The notes beneath the pieces are model-generated. The model was not told the DNA's origin. It did no database searches and saw only the letters and a list, made by a program, of their open reading frames with translations. From Clostridia bacterium (GTDB lineage: Bacteria > Bacillota > Clostridia > Christensenellales > Borkfalkiaceae): a stretch of 64,000 nucleotides of DNA. The stretch lies in contig JAGAOR010000005.1 in NCBI GenBank assembly GCA_017623605.1, forward strand, positions 38,570-102,569, read 5' to 3'. Below are positions 26,817 through 36,389 of the stretch, one piece after another; position 1 is the first letter of the stretch; the number at the start of each line of letters is the position of its first letter. The translations under genes and the position numbers were made by a program.

Positions 26817-27506
26817 TTACATTTTCCACAAAATCTGCAATATTTCCTCAAAATCCACCGCAATATGTTGTGGTTTCGCTGTTCCTACTAACGGTTTTTG
26901 CTTGGGATTAAACCATACGCTTTCAATCCCCGCTTCGTTTGCTGCTCGAATATCCGCAGACAAGCTATCGCCTATCCACACCGCACGCTCTTTGTCAAAA
27001 TCCGGAATATGAGAAAGCACGTAATCCATATATTCCTTGGCGGGCTTATCAAAACCGATACGCTCAGAAACAAACGCGTCGTCGATATACCCCCAAAGTC
27101 CTGAAATGTCAAAGCGTGATTTTTGGATATATTCCGTGCCGTTGGTTACGATATAAACCTTACCCATTTTCCCTATCTCCTTTAAAAACGCCTCCGCACC
27201 CGTAACAAAGATAGGATTCGTAGCGAGAAAATGCAAGTATTGCCGATTAAACTCCCCGCCGTCTACGCTCGTAATTCCCAGCGCTTGAAGATATAGCGGA
27301 AACCTTTTTTCGATCAGCTCTTTTCTCGTAAGCTCTTTCCGCTCCAAGCTTTCCCAAAGTCCGTCGTTGAGCGTTTTAAATACGTCTGCGTAAACCTCCT
27401 GCCAAGCGATCCCGCATTTTTCAAAAGCGGCTTTAATCGCAAGCGCGGAAGCACCGTGAAAATCTAAAATGGTATCGTCTGCGTCTACTAAAAAAATATT
27501 TTTCAT
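26817..27506 (-). CDS. HAD phosphatase of the YjjG type
   Basis: A 229-residue haloacid dehalogenase-like hydrolase. Motif I is DADDTILDF at residues 8-16 (nucleophile Asp8, acid Asp10), motif II VTNGTEYIQKSR, motif III around the Lys of IGFDKPAKEYMD and motif IV VWIGDSLSADIRAANEAG. The DADDTxxDF start and GTxxxQxxR-like motif II match the YjjG/YfnB noncanonical pyrimidine nucleotidases, which remove phosphate from damaged nucleotides; exact substrate is inference. It overlaps the helD stop by 4 bp (ATGA), so the two are cotranslated. Confidence 0.88.
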   Translation of the reverse strand: MKNIFLVDADDTILDFHGASALAIKAAFEKCGIAWQEVYADVFKTLNDGLWESLERKELTRKELIEKRFPLYLQALGITSVDGGEFNRQYLHFLATNPIFVTGAEAFLKEIGKMGKVYIVTNGTEYIQKSRFDISGLWGYIDDAFVSERIGFDKPAKEYMDYVLSHIPDFDKERAVWIGDSLSADIRAANEAGIESVWFNPKQKPLVGTAKPQHIAVDFEEILQILWKM

Positions 27507-29926
27507 TGTTTCTCCTTTTCTTTCGTTTCTACCACGGCAAGCTCTTTAAGCGCGCGTGTATAGGCGATATAAAGCTCACTTTGCGAAAGCCCGTCCGTTA
27601 CTACGACAACGGAAGTAAATTCCAAGCCCTTACTTTCGTAAACCGTCATAATATTGATCTTCGAGCGGGATACCTTGCCTTTTTGGGAAAGATCGTTATA
27701 CGTTTTCCTTAAAAACGCCCCTTTCGTTTCTTCCGAACAGATAATAGCCTTTAAGCCCTTTTTATCTTTAAAAAAGGCAGCTATTCCACGCGCAGATATG
27801 CGCTCCACGTTCGGACCGTCGAAGCCGATCGGTTGCATATCTACTTGCAATGCAGTAGATACAAACTCCACGATTTGATTGGTGTTGCGATAATTTTGAT
27901 TGAGCGTATACTTTTCAAATTCTGGAAACGTTTCACGCCAGTCTTTAACACCGCGCCACGGCGTTACGTTCTGCGCAATATCCCCAAAGACGTTAAACGA
28001 AGCTTTTTTATTGATTTTTTGAAGTAAATCGTATTCACAAGGCGAAATATCTTGCGCTTCGTCCACAAACACGTAGGAATAGACAGGCGAAAGCCGATCG
28101 GTGATTTGGGAACAGATTACGCACAAGGCGTATGCATCCGAGCGGTACAATTTCTTGGTTTCCATTCCGTGTTTTTGTTTATATTTTTTCACCGTTTGAC
28201 GATAAAAATACCGTACGACGTCGATAAAGCCGTCGCTATTCCCTATTTGCGTAAATTCTTTCTCACCGCGAAGATAGATATAAAATTCGGAAAACGCCGT
28301 ATTACTTTCTGCAATGAAGCGAACCTTTTCTTTTACCTTTTCAATCTCTTCTACGAGCTCCTTCCGACGCGCAATACGATCGGCGTAGGTTAAAATTTCC
28401 ACGTTTCCTATCTTTTGACGGTAGCGGTGCAAATCGACGATTTCCTTTTCCAAAGCCGTTTTCAGCTCGTCGAGATCGGAAATCGCTTGCTCCGTGATTT
28501 TATCCGTGCCACGCACGACGAAGCCCGCGCTTTTATAAAACGACGTGAGCTGACGATAGAAATAATCGGGCGATTTTGCGTTTTCACTCTTTAACGTTCC
28601 ATTTAAAAAATCCTCTATATCGAGAATACAATTCATTAACTCGCGGAACGGTTTCGTATAATACAACCCGCCCTCACCCCGTTCCTTAATCTCACCAAGC
28701 ACGGCACGGCGCACGCGCATAGAAGCGTTTTTTACCCCCTCGTAGGCAAGTAGTTGATTTTTACAATTCTCTACGATCGTTTTGAGAAAATCCTTACATT
28801 CCTCCCCTGTAAACAAGCCGTATAAATCGTCGTAAACCTTATCGAGCTTTTTTTGAATATCTGCAACGAATTTGGAGGAATATACGTATTGCAAGTAGCT
28901 TTCCGATTCCTTTTGAGAAAGATCGATCTTGTCGCTTATATCAATCCTTTCATTTTTCAAAACCTGTAAAAAATATTCGAACGCCGTAACCGTTTTTACC
29001 CGTTCAAGCTCCAAAATTTCCGCAAGCTCGTCGATAAACGCGTTAAAGGAATTGCTTGGCGTGATCACGAGCACATCGCGCGGCTTGATCTCTTCGTTAT
29101 TATACATTAAATAACTGAGTCTATGCAGCATTACCATCGTCTTGCCGCTACCCGCACAGCCTTGGAGAACGAAATTACTCTTTTCGGGGCACGTTATGAT
29201 CTCGTATTGCTTTTCTTGTATTGTTTCGATAATATCTTTCACCGCCGCTTCTTCCTTGCGACTTTTGATTATTTCACGAAGAAAAGGATCGAGGACGTTT
29301 TCCTCGTCGCGATCGGCAATTTCCTCGGACGATAAATAATCCTTTAGCGACAGATATTCGTTTTTAAAATCGAGCACCTTTCCGCTCTTTGCGCGCAAAG
29401 CGCGGCGCAAGATCGTTTTGTATTCGTATTCGTTGATTCTAAAAGAAGAACAGCTCTTTTGGTAATACCGTCTTGCAAGCGGCGCACGCCAATCGACGAT
29501 TTCCAGCTTCACGTCCCCCTTTTTACCAATATAATAGCTATTATACCCCTCGATATTATCAATCAGATCCATACGCGCGAAATACGGTTCGTCGAAAAAC
29601 GGACGGTAAGTTTCTATTTTTTCTTTTTCCTTTTCGATCTCGACGAGTAAACCTCGTATTTTAACGTAATTCTCCGCCGAGCCGTCCTCTTTTTCCAAGC
29701 GTTGAATCTCCTCGCTTGCTGCCTTGATCGCGTTTTTACGCGGACGGATATGCGCGAAACGCAGCATTTGCATCACCGCTTCCACGTGCTGGGATTCATA
29801 AGCCTTTTGTTTCTCGTCGTCGAGCAGGGATAAAAACCAATCGTGATCCCCCGACTTTTTTGGATCGAGAAGCTTTATCAAATTTTCATAAAACACCTTA
29901 CTTTCCATAACCTTACTTTTAATCAT
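27503..29926 (-). CDS. helD: HelD-like UvrD-family helicase, RNA polymerase recycling factor
   Basis: An 807-residue superfamily 1 ATPase. The N-terminal part is a charged helical hairpin followed by SYYIGKKGDVKLEIVDWRAPLARRYY, a hallmark of HelD. Walker A is LQGCAGSGKTMVMLHRLSYL, Walker B YVFVDEAQDISPCEY, with NYRNTNQIV (motif IV) and TVYESKGLEF (motif V). HelD removes stalled RNA polymerase from DNA using ATP. The start at 29926 has GGGG nine bases upstream; the in-frame region further upstream runs into the argS terminator. An internal ATG at 29908 is an alternative. Overlaps the phosphatase gene by 4 bp. Confidence 0.92.
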   Translation of the reverse strand: MIKSKVMESKVFYENLIKLLDPKKSGDHDWFLSLLDDEKQKAYESQHVEAVMQMLRFAHIRPRKNAIKAASEEIQRLEKEDGSAENYVKIRGLLVEIEKEKEKIETYRPFFDEPYFARMDLIDNIEGYNSYYIGKKGDVKLEIVDWRAPLARRYYQKSCSSFRINEYEYKTILRRALRAKSGKVLDFKNEYLSLKDYLSSEEIADRDEENVLDPFLREIIKSRKEEAAVKDIIETIQEKQYEIITCPEKSNFVLQGCAGSGKTMVMLHRLSYLMYNNEEIKPRDVLVITPSNSFNAFIDELAEILELERVKTVTAFEYFLQVLKNERIDISDKIDLSQKESESYLQYVYSSKFVADIQKKLDKVYDDLYGLFTGEECKDFLKTIVENCKNQLLAYEGVKNASMRVRRAVLGEIKERGEGGLYYTKPFRELMNCILDIEDFLNGTLKSENAKSPDYFYRQLTSFYKSAGFVVRGTDKITEQAISDLDELKTALEKEIVDLHRYRQKIGNVEILTYADRIARRKELVEEIEKVKEKVRFIAESNTAFSEFYIYLRGEKEFTQIGNSDGFIDVVRYFYRQTVKKYKQKHGMETKKLYRSDAYALCVICSQITDRLSPVYSYVFVDEAQDISPCEYDLLQKINKKASFNVFGDIAQNVTPWRGVKDWRETFPEFEKYTLNQNYRNTNQIVEFVSTALQVDMQPIGFDGPNVERISARGIAAFFKDKKGLKAIICSEETKGAFLRKTYNDLSQKGKVSRSKINIMTVYESKGLEFTSVVVVTDGLSQSELYIAYTRALKELAVVETKEKEKQ

Positions 29927-29969
29927 AACATATTTCCCCAAAAAATGAAACGGTTTGAACGGGTTTTTT

Positions 29970-30007
29970 AAAAAAAATTTTCCCGAACGCAATCAAAGCG
30001 TTCGGGA
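29970..30007 (-). terminator. Terminator of argS
   Basis: Perfect 11-bp stem (29979-29989 / 29997-30007) with 7-nt loop; on the minus strand followed by AAUUUUUUUU. 24 bp after the argS stop. Confidence 0.9.
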
Positions 30008-30030
30008 ATAAGGCGATTTTTCTCGTTTTT

Positions 30031-31716
30031 TTACATTTTATCGGGAATACCGATCCCTAAAAGCGCAAACGCGTTTTTAAGGGCTTGCAAGGTTGCATTC
30101 GTGAGTGCAAGGCGGAAATTTTTCGTCTTTTCGTCCTCCGCCGCTAAAATCTTACAATCGAAATAAAATTTATTGAATTTCTGCGCCACGTCCACCGCAA
30201 AACGCGCAATAAGCGAAGGCTCGTATTTTTCCGCCGCCGATTTTACCGTTTCGGGGAAGGTTGCAAGCGTTTTTACTAGCTCAATCTCCTCGCCCGTTAA
30301 AGCGGGAATTTCATAAGCAGAGGGCACACCGCCCTTTTGCAGAACGGAATTTGCGCGGGCACACGTATATTGCACGTACACGCTCGTTTCGCCGTCGAAA
30401 TTCAAGACCTTATCATAAGAAAATACGATGTCTTTGATTTTGTTATTATACAGCGCACCGAAAATAACCGCGCCTACGCCCACTTTTTTTGCTACTTCTT
30501 CCTTATCCTCAAGGTTGGGATTTTTCTCGTCGATAATCGTATACGCCTTTTCAATACATTTATTGATAACGTCCTCTAAAAACACGACGTTGCCCTTTCT
30601 CGTGGACATTGTTCCCTCTTCCAAGGAAACCATACCGTAAGCTACGTGCACGAGATCTTTCGACCATTCCTTGCCCATAAGCTCCAACACCTTAAAAAAT
30701 TGCTTGAAATGTAGATTTTGTTGATAAGCCACGACGTAAAGACATTTATAAAAATCGTATTCCTTTTTACGATACGTCGCCGCCGCCATATCACGCGTAG
30801 CGTACAACGAGCTTCCGTCCGATTTCAAAATCATACAAGGCGGCATACCGTAGGCTTCGAGATCGACCACCTGCGCGCCGCGGCTTTCTGTGAGCAAGCC
30901 TTTTTCTTTGAGTTCCTCGACTATCGGCGACATTTTATCCGAAAAGAAGCTTTCGCCTGCATACGAATCAAACTGAATATCCAAAAGCTCGTAAATTTTT
31001 TGCACGTCTTTGAGCGTAAGCTCCTTAAACCAACGGAAAAGCGCTTGGCATTCCTCGTCGCCTTGTTCGATCTTTTTAAAATACGCACGCGCCTCGTCGT
31101 CGTATTCGGGGTGTTCCTCCGCTTCTTTATGAAAACGCACGTACAGCTCGTTGAGCGCACGGATACCGCCCGCTTCGATCTCTTCCTTATTTCCCCAACG
31201 CTTAAATGCGGAAATAAGTTTTCCAAACTGCGTGCCGTAATCGCCGAGGTGATTGATGCCCACCGTTTTATAACCGAGATAATTAAAAATGCGGTATAAC
31301 GCGCCGCCGAGCACCGTCGTCGATAAATGCCCGATATGGAAAGGCTTTGCGATATTGATCGAAGAATAATCTATACAAACGGTTTTGCCGTTGCCCTCGT
31401 TCGACGCGCCGTAGGCTTCCTTTTGCGTTAAAATTTTATCGAGCGTTTCCGAAACAAAGCCGTTTTTATCTATTTTGAAATTAAGATACCCGTTTACCGC
31501 GGAAACCTCGCTGATTACCTCGTCCGTTGCGATCGTATTTTTCAATTCCTCCGCGATCATTGCGGGACTTTTTCTAAATATTTTCGCAAACTTGAAGCAC
31601 GGGAGCGCGTAATCTCCCATTTCCGTATTCGGAGGCAAAGCGAGCAAATCGTAAATTTCTTGCTCCGTCGCGCCCTCGATTTTAATTTTTTCTGCGATAT
31701 GTTTTTTATAATCCAT
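30031..31716 (-). CDS. argS: Arginyl-tRNA synthetase
   Basis: A 561-residue class I synthetase charging tRNA-Arg. The N-terminal Add-1 domain contains EMGDYALPCF; the HIGH motif is HIGH in IAKPFHIGHLSTTVLGGALYR; MSTRKGNVVFLEDV is the ArgS form of KMSKS. The C-terminal DALR anticodon-binding domain begins near YVQYTCARANSVL and ends LLGIGIPDKM, the typical family terminus. Length is usual. It is divergent from ychF, with separate promoters in the 167-bp gap. Confidence 0.97.
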   Translation of the reverse strand: MDYKKHIAEKIKIEGATEQEIYDLLALPPNTEMGDYALPCFKFAKIFRKSPAMIAEELKNTIATDEVISEVSAVNGYLNFKIDKNGFVSETLDKILTQKEAYGASNEGNGKTVCIDYSSINIAKPFHIGHLSTTVLGGALYRIFNYLGYKTVGINHLGDYGTQFGKLISAFKRWGNKEEIEAGGIRALNELYVRFHKEAEEHPEYDDEARAYFKKIEQGDEECQALFRWFKELTLKDVQKIYELLDIQFDSYAGESFFSDKMSPIVEELKEKGLLTESRGAQVVDLEAYGMPPCMILKSDGSSLYATRDMAAATYRKKEYDFYKCLYVVAYQQNLHFKQFFKVLELMGKEWSKDLVHVAYGMVSLEEGTMSTRKGNVVFLEDVINKCIEKAYTIIDEKNPNLEDKEEVAKKVGVGAVIFGALYNNKIKDIVFSYDKVLNFDGETSVYVQYTCARANSVLQKGGVPSAYEIPALTGEEIELVKTLATFPETVKSAAEKYEPSLIARFAVDVAQKFNKFYFDCKILAAEDEKTKNFRLALTNATLQALKNAFALLGIGIPDKM

Positions 31717-31761
31717 AATTTTTCACCTGCATTTTTAAGCGTTCGTATGTTTTTCCTTAAT

Positions 31762-31790
31762 AATATAGCATATTTTTTTGATTTCGGCAA
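31762..31790 (-). promoter_or_regulatory. Promoter of argS
   Basis: Minus strand TTGCCG (31790-31785), 17 bp, TATATT (31767-31762); SD AGGTG precedes the argS ATG. Confidence 0.7.
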
Positions 31791-31818
31791 CTATTTTTTC
31801 ATTTCGGGCAACTTTAAT

Positions 31819-31847
31819 TTGCCAAAATTTAAATTTTGTATTATAAT
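31819..31847 (+). promoter_or_regulatory. Promoter of ychF
   Basis: TTGCCA (31819-31824), 17 bp, TATAAT (31842-31847), leading to SD GAAAGGAAG and ATG at 31884. Confidence 0.85.
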
Positions 31848-31883
31848 ATATGAGAAATTTCGCTTGAAAGGAAGTAATAAGAT

Positions 31884-32999
31884 ATGAAACTCGGCGTCGT
31901 AGGACTCCCCAACGTAGGAAAATCTACCCTTTTTAACGCAATCACTCACGCGGGCGCGGAATGTGCGAACTACCCGTTCTGTACGATCGAACCAAACGTG
32001 GGCGTGGTTGCCGTACCCGATGAGCGGCTCGATAAGCTCGCCGCTTTATATAACAGCAAAAAAATTACCCCTGCCGTAATCGAATTCGTCGATATAGCGG
32101 GACTGGTCAAAGGCGCGTCCAAGGGCGAGGGCTTGGGAAATAAATTCCTTTCCCATATCCGCGAGGTGGACGCGATCGTGCACGTCGTTCGTTGCTTCGA
32201 GGACGCCAACATTACGCACGTAGATAATAAAATTGATCCCGTAAACGATATTGAAACGATCAATCTTGAACTCGTTTTATCGGATATGGAAGCGGTGCAA
32301 AACCGTATGAATAAAGTCAAGGTGCAAGCACGTGGCGGCGCGGACAAAAAAGCGCAAGAGGAATACGCGTTTTTAGAGCGGTTATACGCTCACCTCGAAA
32401 GTGAACAACCCGCGCGCAATTTCGATATTTCGGAATCGGAAGAAGAATTTATGAAAAATTGCTTCCTGCTTACGACGAAACCCGTGATTTACGCCGCAAA
32501 TATCAAAGAAGACGATATGGGCAAGGACGAAAACGAGCTCCCCTTTGTTAATCTCGTCAAAGACTTCGCCTCAAAAGAAGGTGCGGAGGTGCTTGTAATT
32601 TGCGCAAAAACGGAGGAAGAGCTTTCGCAAATGGACGCGGAAGACAAAGCGGTGTTTATGGAGGAATTTGGGCTCGGCGAAAGCGGCCTCGATCGCTTGA
32701 TTAAAAAATCATATGCGCTTCTCGGCTTAATTTCTTATCTCACGGCAGGTGAAAAGGAAACGCGCGCGTGGACGATCGTAAACGGGACGAAAGCGCCGCA
32801 AGCCGCAGGAAAAATTCATACGGATTTTGAAAAAGGCTTTATCCGCGCTGACGTCGTACATTGGGCAACGCTTGTGGAGCTGGGTTCTATCCCCGCCGCC
32901 AAGGAAAAGGGCAAGGTGCGCTCCGAGGGAAAAGAATACGTGATGCAAGACGGCGACGTTGTGGAATATTATTTTAACGTTTCCAAAAGCAATAAATAA
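31884..32999 (+). CDS. ychF: Redox-regulated ATPase YchF (OLA1 family)
   Basis: A 371-residue TRAFAC-class P-loop ATPase that associates with ribosomes. G1 is GLPNVGKSTLFNAIT, G2/G3 region FVDIAGLVKGASKGEGLGNKFLSHIREVDA (G3 DIAG), and the G4 equivalent is N-Ixx in VIYAANIKEDD (the altered G4 explains ATP preference in the family). The C-terminal TGS domain holds RAWTIVNGTKAPQAAGKIHTDFEKGFIRADV. One of only three plus-strand genes in the window. Complete, usual length. Confidence 0.97.
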   Translation: MKLGVVGLPNVGKSTLFNAITHAGAECANYPFCTIEPNVGVVAVPDERLDKLAALYNSKKITPAVIEFVDIAGLVKGASKGEGLGNKFLSHIREVDAIVHVVRCFEDANITHVDNKIDPVNDIETINLELVLSDMEAVQNRMNKVKVQARGGADKKAQEEYAFLERLYAHLESEQPARNFDISESEEEFMKNCFLLTTKPVIYAANIKEDDMGKDENELPFVNLVKDFASKEGAEVLVICAKTEEELSQMDAEDKAVFMEEFGLGESGLDRLIKKSYALLGLISYLTAGEKETRAWTIVNGTKAPQAAGKIHTDFEKGFIRADVVHWATLVELGSIPAAKEKGKVRSEGKEYVMQDGDVVEYYFNVSKSNK

Positions 33000-33028
33000 G
33001 GAGAAGCGAATATTCGCTCCCCCCTATT

Positions 33029-34573
33029 CTATTTAGAGACTTTTTTATACACGATCAGTTGATACGGTTGCAGCTGTTCCTCTATCTTTTCATAATTATT
33101 CAGCAAAATTTCGCCGCTAATTTGCGGCGTTTTTTTATTGCGATTAAAATTCAGCAATACTTCGCACGTTTCTCCTTGATATATCCGTTCAAAACGATAA
33201 TATTCTCCGCTTTCTATCAAGCGGTATTCTCCGCGAGAGAAACAAGGATACGTTTTGCGCAACGCGATCAGCTTTTGATAAAATTTATAAACGGATTTTT
33301 CCGATTGCATATCTTGCCATACGTTCACACGTTTTCTGTGTGCGTAAGGCGTAAGCCAAGATTTTTGCTCGTTTCCGTTCCAAGGCACGGCGCGGCGCGC
33401 GTTATCACGTCCGCCAAAATTGATAGCACGCATTAACGCGTTCTCGGAAATTTTGCCTTGATTTTCGTGATAATAATTTAGGGTTTCAATATCGTCGAAG
33501 TCTTTTATATCCTTATGATACGAATTCGTCATACCGATCTCTTCGCCTTGATATATAAACGGAACTCCTCTATGCAAGAGCACGAGTGCGCCAAGTGCGG
33601 TGGCACTTTCAAAACGGTATTTCTGATCATTGCCAAAACGGCTTACGCTACGCGGTTGATCGTGATTTTCCAAAAATACCGTAGGAAACAAGCCGTTTTC
33701 TTGCGTCGATTCCTGCCAAAACGCAATTCTTTGACAAACCGTTCGAAGATCGGGCTTTTGCGCCGTAAAACGCCCGTTTTCTACGCATAAATGATCAAAA
33801 TTAAAAACGGTCGTCAGCTCTTTCCGCTCGGGTGCGCAAAACAGCTTCACGTTTTTTGGGGAAGAACTCCAACATTCTCCCACCGTGAAAATATTTTCCG
33901 TATTTTTTCGTCCAAACAGCTCGCGAATATATTCGTGTAAACGTTCCCCGTTGCCGTTTTTTCCCCGCTTAAAATCCTTTGCGACCATATCGAGTACGTC
34001 GCAACGGAAGCCGTCTACGCCTTTCTCCAACCAAAAATCCACGACGCCTTTCATTTCTTCACGTACCTTGGGATTGTCCCAATTCAAATCCGCCTGCTCC
34101 TTGGCAAACGAATGAAGATAATATTCCTGCGTTTGCTCGTCGTATTCCCACGCAACGCCGCCAAATAGGCTCTGCCAATCGTTCGGCGGCGTTTTACGCC
34201 AAATATAATAATCACGATATGGATTATCCTTGGATTTTCGGGATTCTTGAAACCACTTATGCTCCGTGGACGTATGATTTGCTACGAAATCGAGAATGAG
34301 CTTTATGCCGTTTTGATGAAAATGATCGAGCATTTCTTCAAAGTCGTCCATCGTGCCCAGCTGTGGAGAAATTGCACGATAATCGGAAATATCGTAACCG
34401 TTGTCCTTGTTGGGGCTGGGATAGCAGGGCGAAAGCCAAACGGCGTTAATGCCTAACGATTTCAAATAACTGATTTTGGAAACGATCCCTTTCAAATCGC
34501 CGATCCCATCGCCGTTTGTATCACAAAAACTACGCGGATATATTTGATAAAAAATAAAATCTTCTATTTGCAT
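33029..34573 (-). CDS. GH13 alpha-glucosidase (oligo-1,6-glucosidase-like)
   Basis: A 514-residue cytoplasmic glycoside hydrolase without signal peptide. GH13 regions: QIYPRSFCDTNGDGIGDLKGI (the DTNGDGIGD calcium loop), LDFVANHTS (region I), GFRCDVLDMVAKDF (nucleophile Asp), VGECWSS (acid/base Glu) and LENHDQPRSVSRFG (region IV). DVLDMVAKD with Val next to the nucleophile favours alpha-1,6/1,4-glucosidases of GH13_31 or trehalose-6-phosphate hydrolases. The TreC-type phosphate site cannot be judged. Start: MQIEDFIFYQIYP at 34573 fits family starts, but there is no clear SD; a dyad overlaps the start region. Convergent with ychF. Confidence 0.9.
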   Translation of the reverse strand: MQIEDFIFYQIYPRSFCDTNGDGIGDLKGIVSKISYLKSLGINAVWLSPCYPSPNKDNGYDISDYRAISPQLGTMDDFEEMLDHFHQNGIKLILDFVANHTSTEHKWFQESRKSKDNPYRDYYIWRKTPPNDWQSLFGGVAWEYDEQTQEYYLHSFAKEQADLNWDNPKVREEMKGVVDFWLEKGVDGFRCDVLDMVAKDFKRGKNGNGERLHEYIRELFGRKNTENIFTVGECWSSSPKNVKLFCAPERKELTTVFNFDHLCVENGRFTAQKPDLRTVCQRIAFWQESTQENGLFPTVFLENHDQPRSVSRFGNDQKYRFESATALGALVLLHRGVPFIYQGEEIGMTNSYHKDIKDFDDIETLNYYHENQGKISENALMRAINFGGRDNARRAVPWNGNEQKSWLTPYAHRKRVNVWQDMQSEKSVYKFYQKLIALRKTYPCFSRGEYRLIESGEYYRFERIYQGETCEVLLNFNRNKKTPQISGEILLNNYEKIEEQLQPYQLIVYKKVSK

Positions 34574-34578
34574 AATGA

Positions 34579-34612
34579 ATAGTATGCGCAATTTTTTTCT
34601 TTACCATACTAT
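34579..34612. promoter_or_regulatory. Dyad (possible operator) before GH13 gene
   Basis: ATAGTATG - 18 bp - CATACTAT, perfect 8-bp arms, directly upstream of the glucosidase start. One arm overlaps a possible minus-strand -10 (TATGGT, 17 bp from TTGTTT). A repressor or AraC-type site is plausible but unproven. Confidence 0.4.
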
Positions 34613-34651
34613 GAACGCGAAAATAAAACAAGCTTTAAGATTGCAACCCTT

Positions 34652-36346
34652 TCACCTACTTTCTTTTTTAAGCGAGAAAGAAAAAGTTATTTCAAAGCTT
34701 TCTTCGCCCTCTACCTTGTAATCAATGAGATAAGCGTAAACGGTTTCCGCGGAATGGTTTTTATATTCTGCCTTTTCATACGTAGGCATAACAGCACGGT
34801 CATTTTTGATCGTAAGCTCGTCGATCACGGTGTTCCCCTCTTTGATCTGCGGCTTAATTACGCTCATAAAACGGAAGATTACGCTTTCTTGAATGCCTTT
34901 ACAAGCATAAAAAACCCTCACGCCCTTTTCTTGCATTTCATAGCTTACAACGACCGTGCCAAGTTCCAAGCCGTACGCTTTGGAAATATCTAACGTAAAG
35001 CAGTCGTCTGTTTGTTTTACAACCTCGCCTCTATATTCTCTTGAATTGAATTTCTGGAAGCTTCCGTCCACGATCGGAACGCTATGCGAAAACGAATGGC
35101 ACACGAAAACCTTTTTGCCGTATCTTTCATTCTCTCCGTCGTTCCGAACGAAATATCCTTTCGTGTATTCGCCCGCGCCGAGATCTGCAATCAGCTGTTT
35201 TTGGTTTTTAACGATTTGAAACGCGCCTACGTCGTTATGGTTATGAAATTCCCCATTATGTCCGCCTTTTGCCGCAAACGCATAGTTTGCGTTTTTATGT
35301 AAAAACACTTGCCCCGACGGATAATACACCGTTTCCTTTTTCTTTTCAGGAACGGTTTGCGCGGTTGCAAAACGGTCCACGCCGTTCAATATACGCGCAC
35401 CCAATGCTTTTTCCATAGAAACGATTTTGCCCAGCACGGGCAATTCGCAATCCTCTTCAAATAAGTTCTTGAACGTATAAAAATACCAAGGGTTTGCCTC
35501 TAAATTTGCGTTACCCCCGTCCGCAAACGGTAAGAATACTTTTCCGTCCATTCTTGCGTTTTTGAAATACTGCAACACGTTTTTCACTTTCGATCTATTC
35601 AACATTTCGTGCCGTTCACCTGTCAACTGCGTATAAACGTCGAAGAAAATAGAAAAGAAGCCGAAGCCGTAGAACCAATAACCAGAACCTTCAAAACAAT
35701 ACCCGTCTTCACCCAAGCCTGATAAATATCTCTCTAATGCCGCAAAAACTCTCGCTTTTACAAGCGAAAAACGTTCAGGGAAAGCGTATAAATAGGTAAG
35801 TCCTACGCTACCTGCGCACACGGCAGCCCAATTATTTCCCGTCGTATCAAATCTCACCACGTGCTTTTCGCAAACCTTAACGATTTTTTCTTCTAACGAA
35901 ATTTTGATACGCTTTTGAATATCTGCCGAAAGCTTGTCTTTGAGAATATACGCCGTTTCCGCAAGATAAAACCCCGTTTCAGCAGAAAATAGATCAATCT
36001 GGACATACTCAAACGTTTTATCTTCCGTTAAATTATGCGCAGGTAATACCCAAGTGAACTCGTCGCAAATGGCAGCCAACACCTCTTCAAGCGGATCGAG
36101 CCATTTATCGTCCGCAATCGCGAGCACTTGTAAAAGCGCGAGCCGTTTTCTACGATCAAAATAAATGCTTTCGTGCAGTTTTCGATCGCCGTTTTGATAA
36201 AACAGCTTGACGTAAGAATAATTGATCACGGGAATGGGCACGTTTGCGTAGTTCTCGTTATATACTCGCTCAAATTCGTTTACAATTTCTTTACCCGCTT
36301 CCGTTTGCGTGATTCGCTTCAAATTTTCATAACTGTAATAATACAT
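34652..36346 (-). CDS. Heparinase II/III-like protein (paralogue 1)
   Basis: A 564-residue cytoplasmic protein beginning MYYYSYENLKRI (SD AGGAG). Residues to about 320 form a helical alpha/alpha-toroid with FTWVLPAHNL and GNNWAAVCAGSVGLTYLYAFP; the C-terminal half is a beta-sandwich with the heparinase II/III signature GHNGEFHNHNDVGAFQI. These match the polysaccharide lyase 12/21-type family (PF07940). No signal peptide, so it would act on imported acidic oligosaccharides; substrate unknown. A close paralogue lies at 61017-62684. It is divergent from an AraC regulator that may control it. Confidence 0.85.
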   Translation of the reverse strand: MYYYSYENLKRITQTEAGKEIVNEFERVYNENYANVPIPVINYSYVKLFYQNGDRKLHESIYFDRRKRLALLQVLAIADDKWLDPLEEVLAAICDEFTWVLPAHNLTEDKTFEYVQIDLFSAETGFYLAETAYILKDKLSADIQKRIKISLEEKIVKVCEKHVVRFDTTGNNWAAVCAGSVGLTYLYAFPERFSLVKARVFAALERYLSGLGEDGYCFEGSGYWFYGFGFFSIFFDVYTQLTGERHEMLNRSKVKNVLQYFKNARMDGKVFLPFADGGNANLEANPWYFYTFKNLFEEDCELPVLGKIVSMEKALGARILNGVDRFATAQTVPEKKKETVYYPSGQVFLHKNANYAFAAKGGHNGEFHNHNDVGAFQIVKNQKQLIADLGAGEYTKGYFVRNDGENERYGKKVFVCHSFSHSVPIVDGSFQKFNSREYRGEVVKQTDDCFTLDISKAYGLELGTVVVSYEMQEKGVRVFYACKGIQESVIFRFMSVIKPQIKEGNTVIDELTIKNDRAVMPTYEKAEYKNHSAETVYAYLIDYKVEGEESFEITFSFSLKKESR

Positions 36347-36389
36347 ATTTCTTTCTCCTTTTTTAATTTTTATGAGAGCAGAACCAAGT

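Noticed and set aside
33000-33028. Terminator between ychF and the glucosidase gene
   Set aside because: AGCGAATATTCGCT is palindromic, but it has no loop and no T-run on either side; too weak to call.
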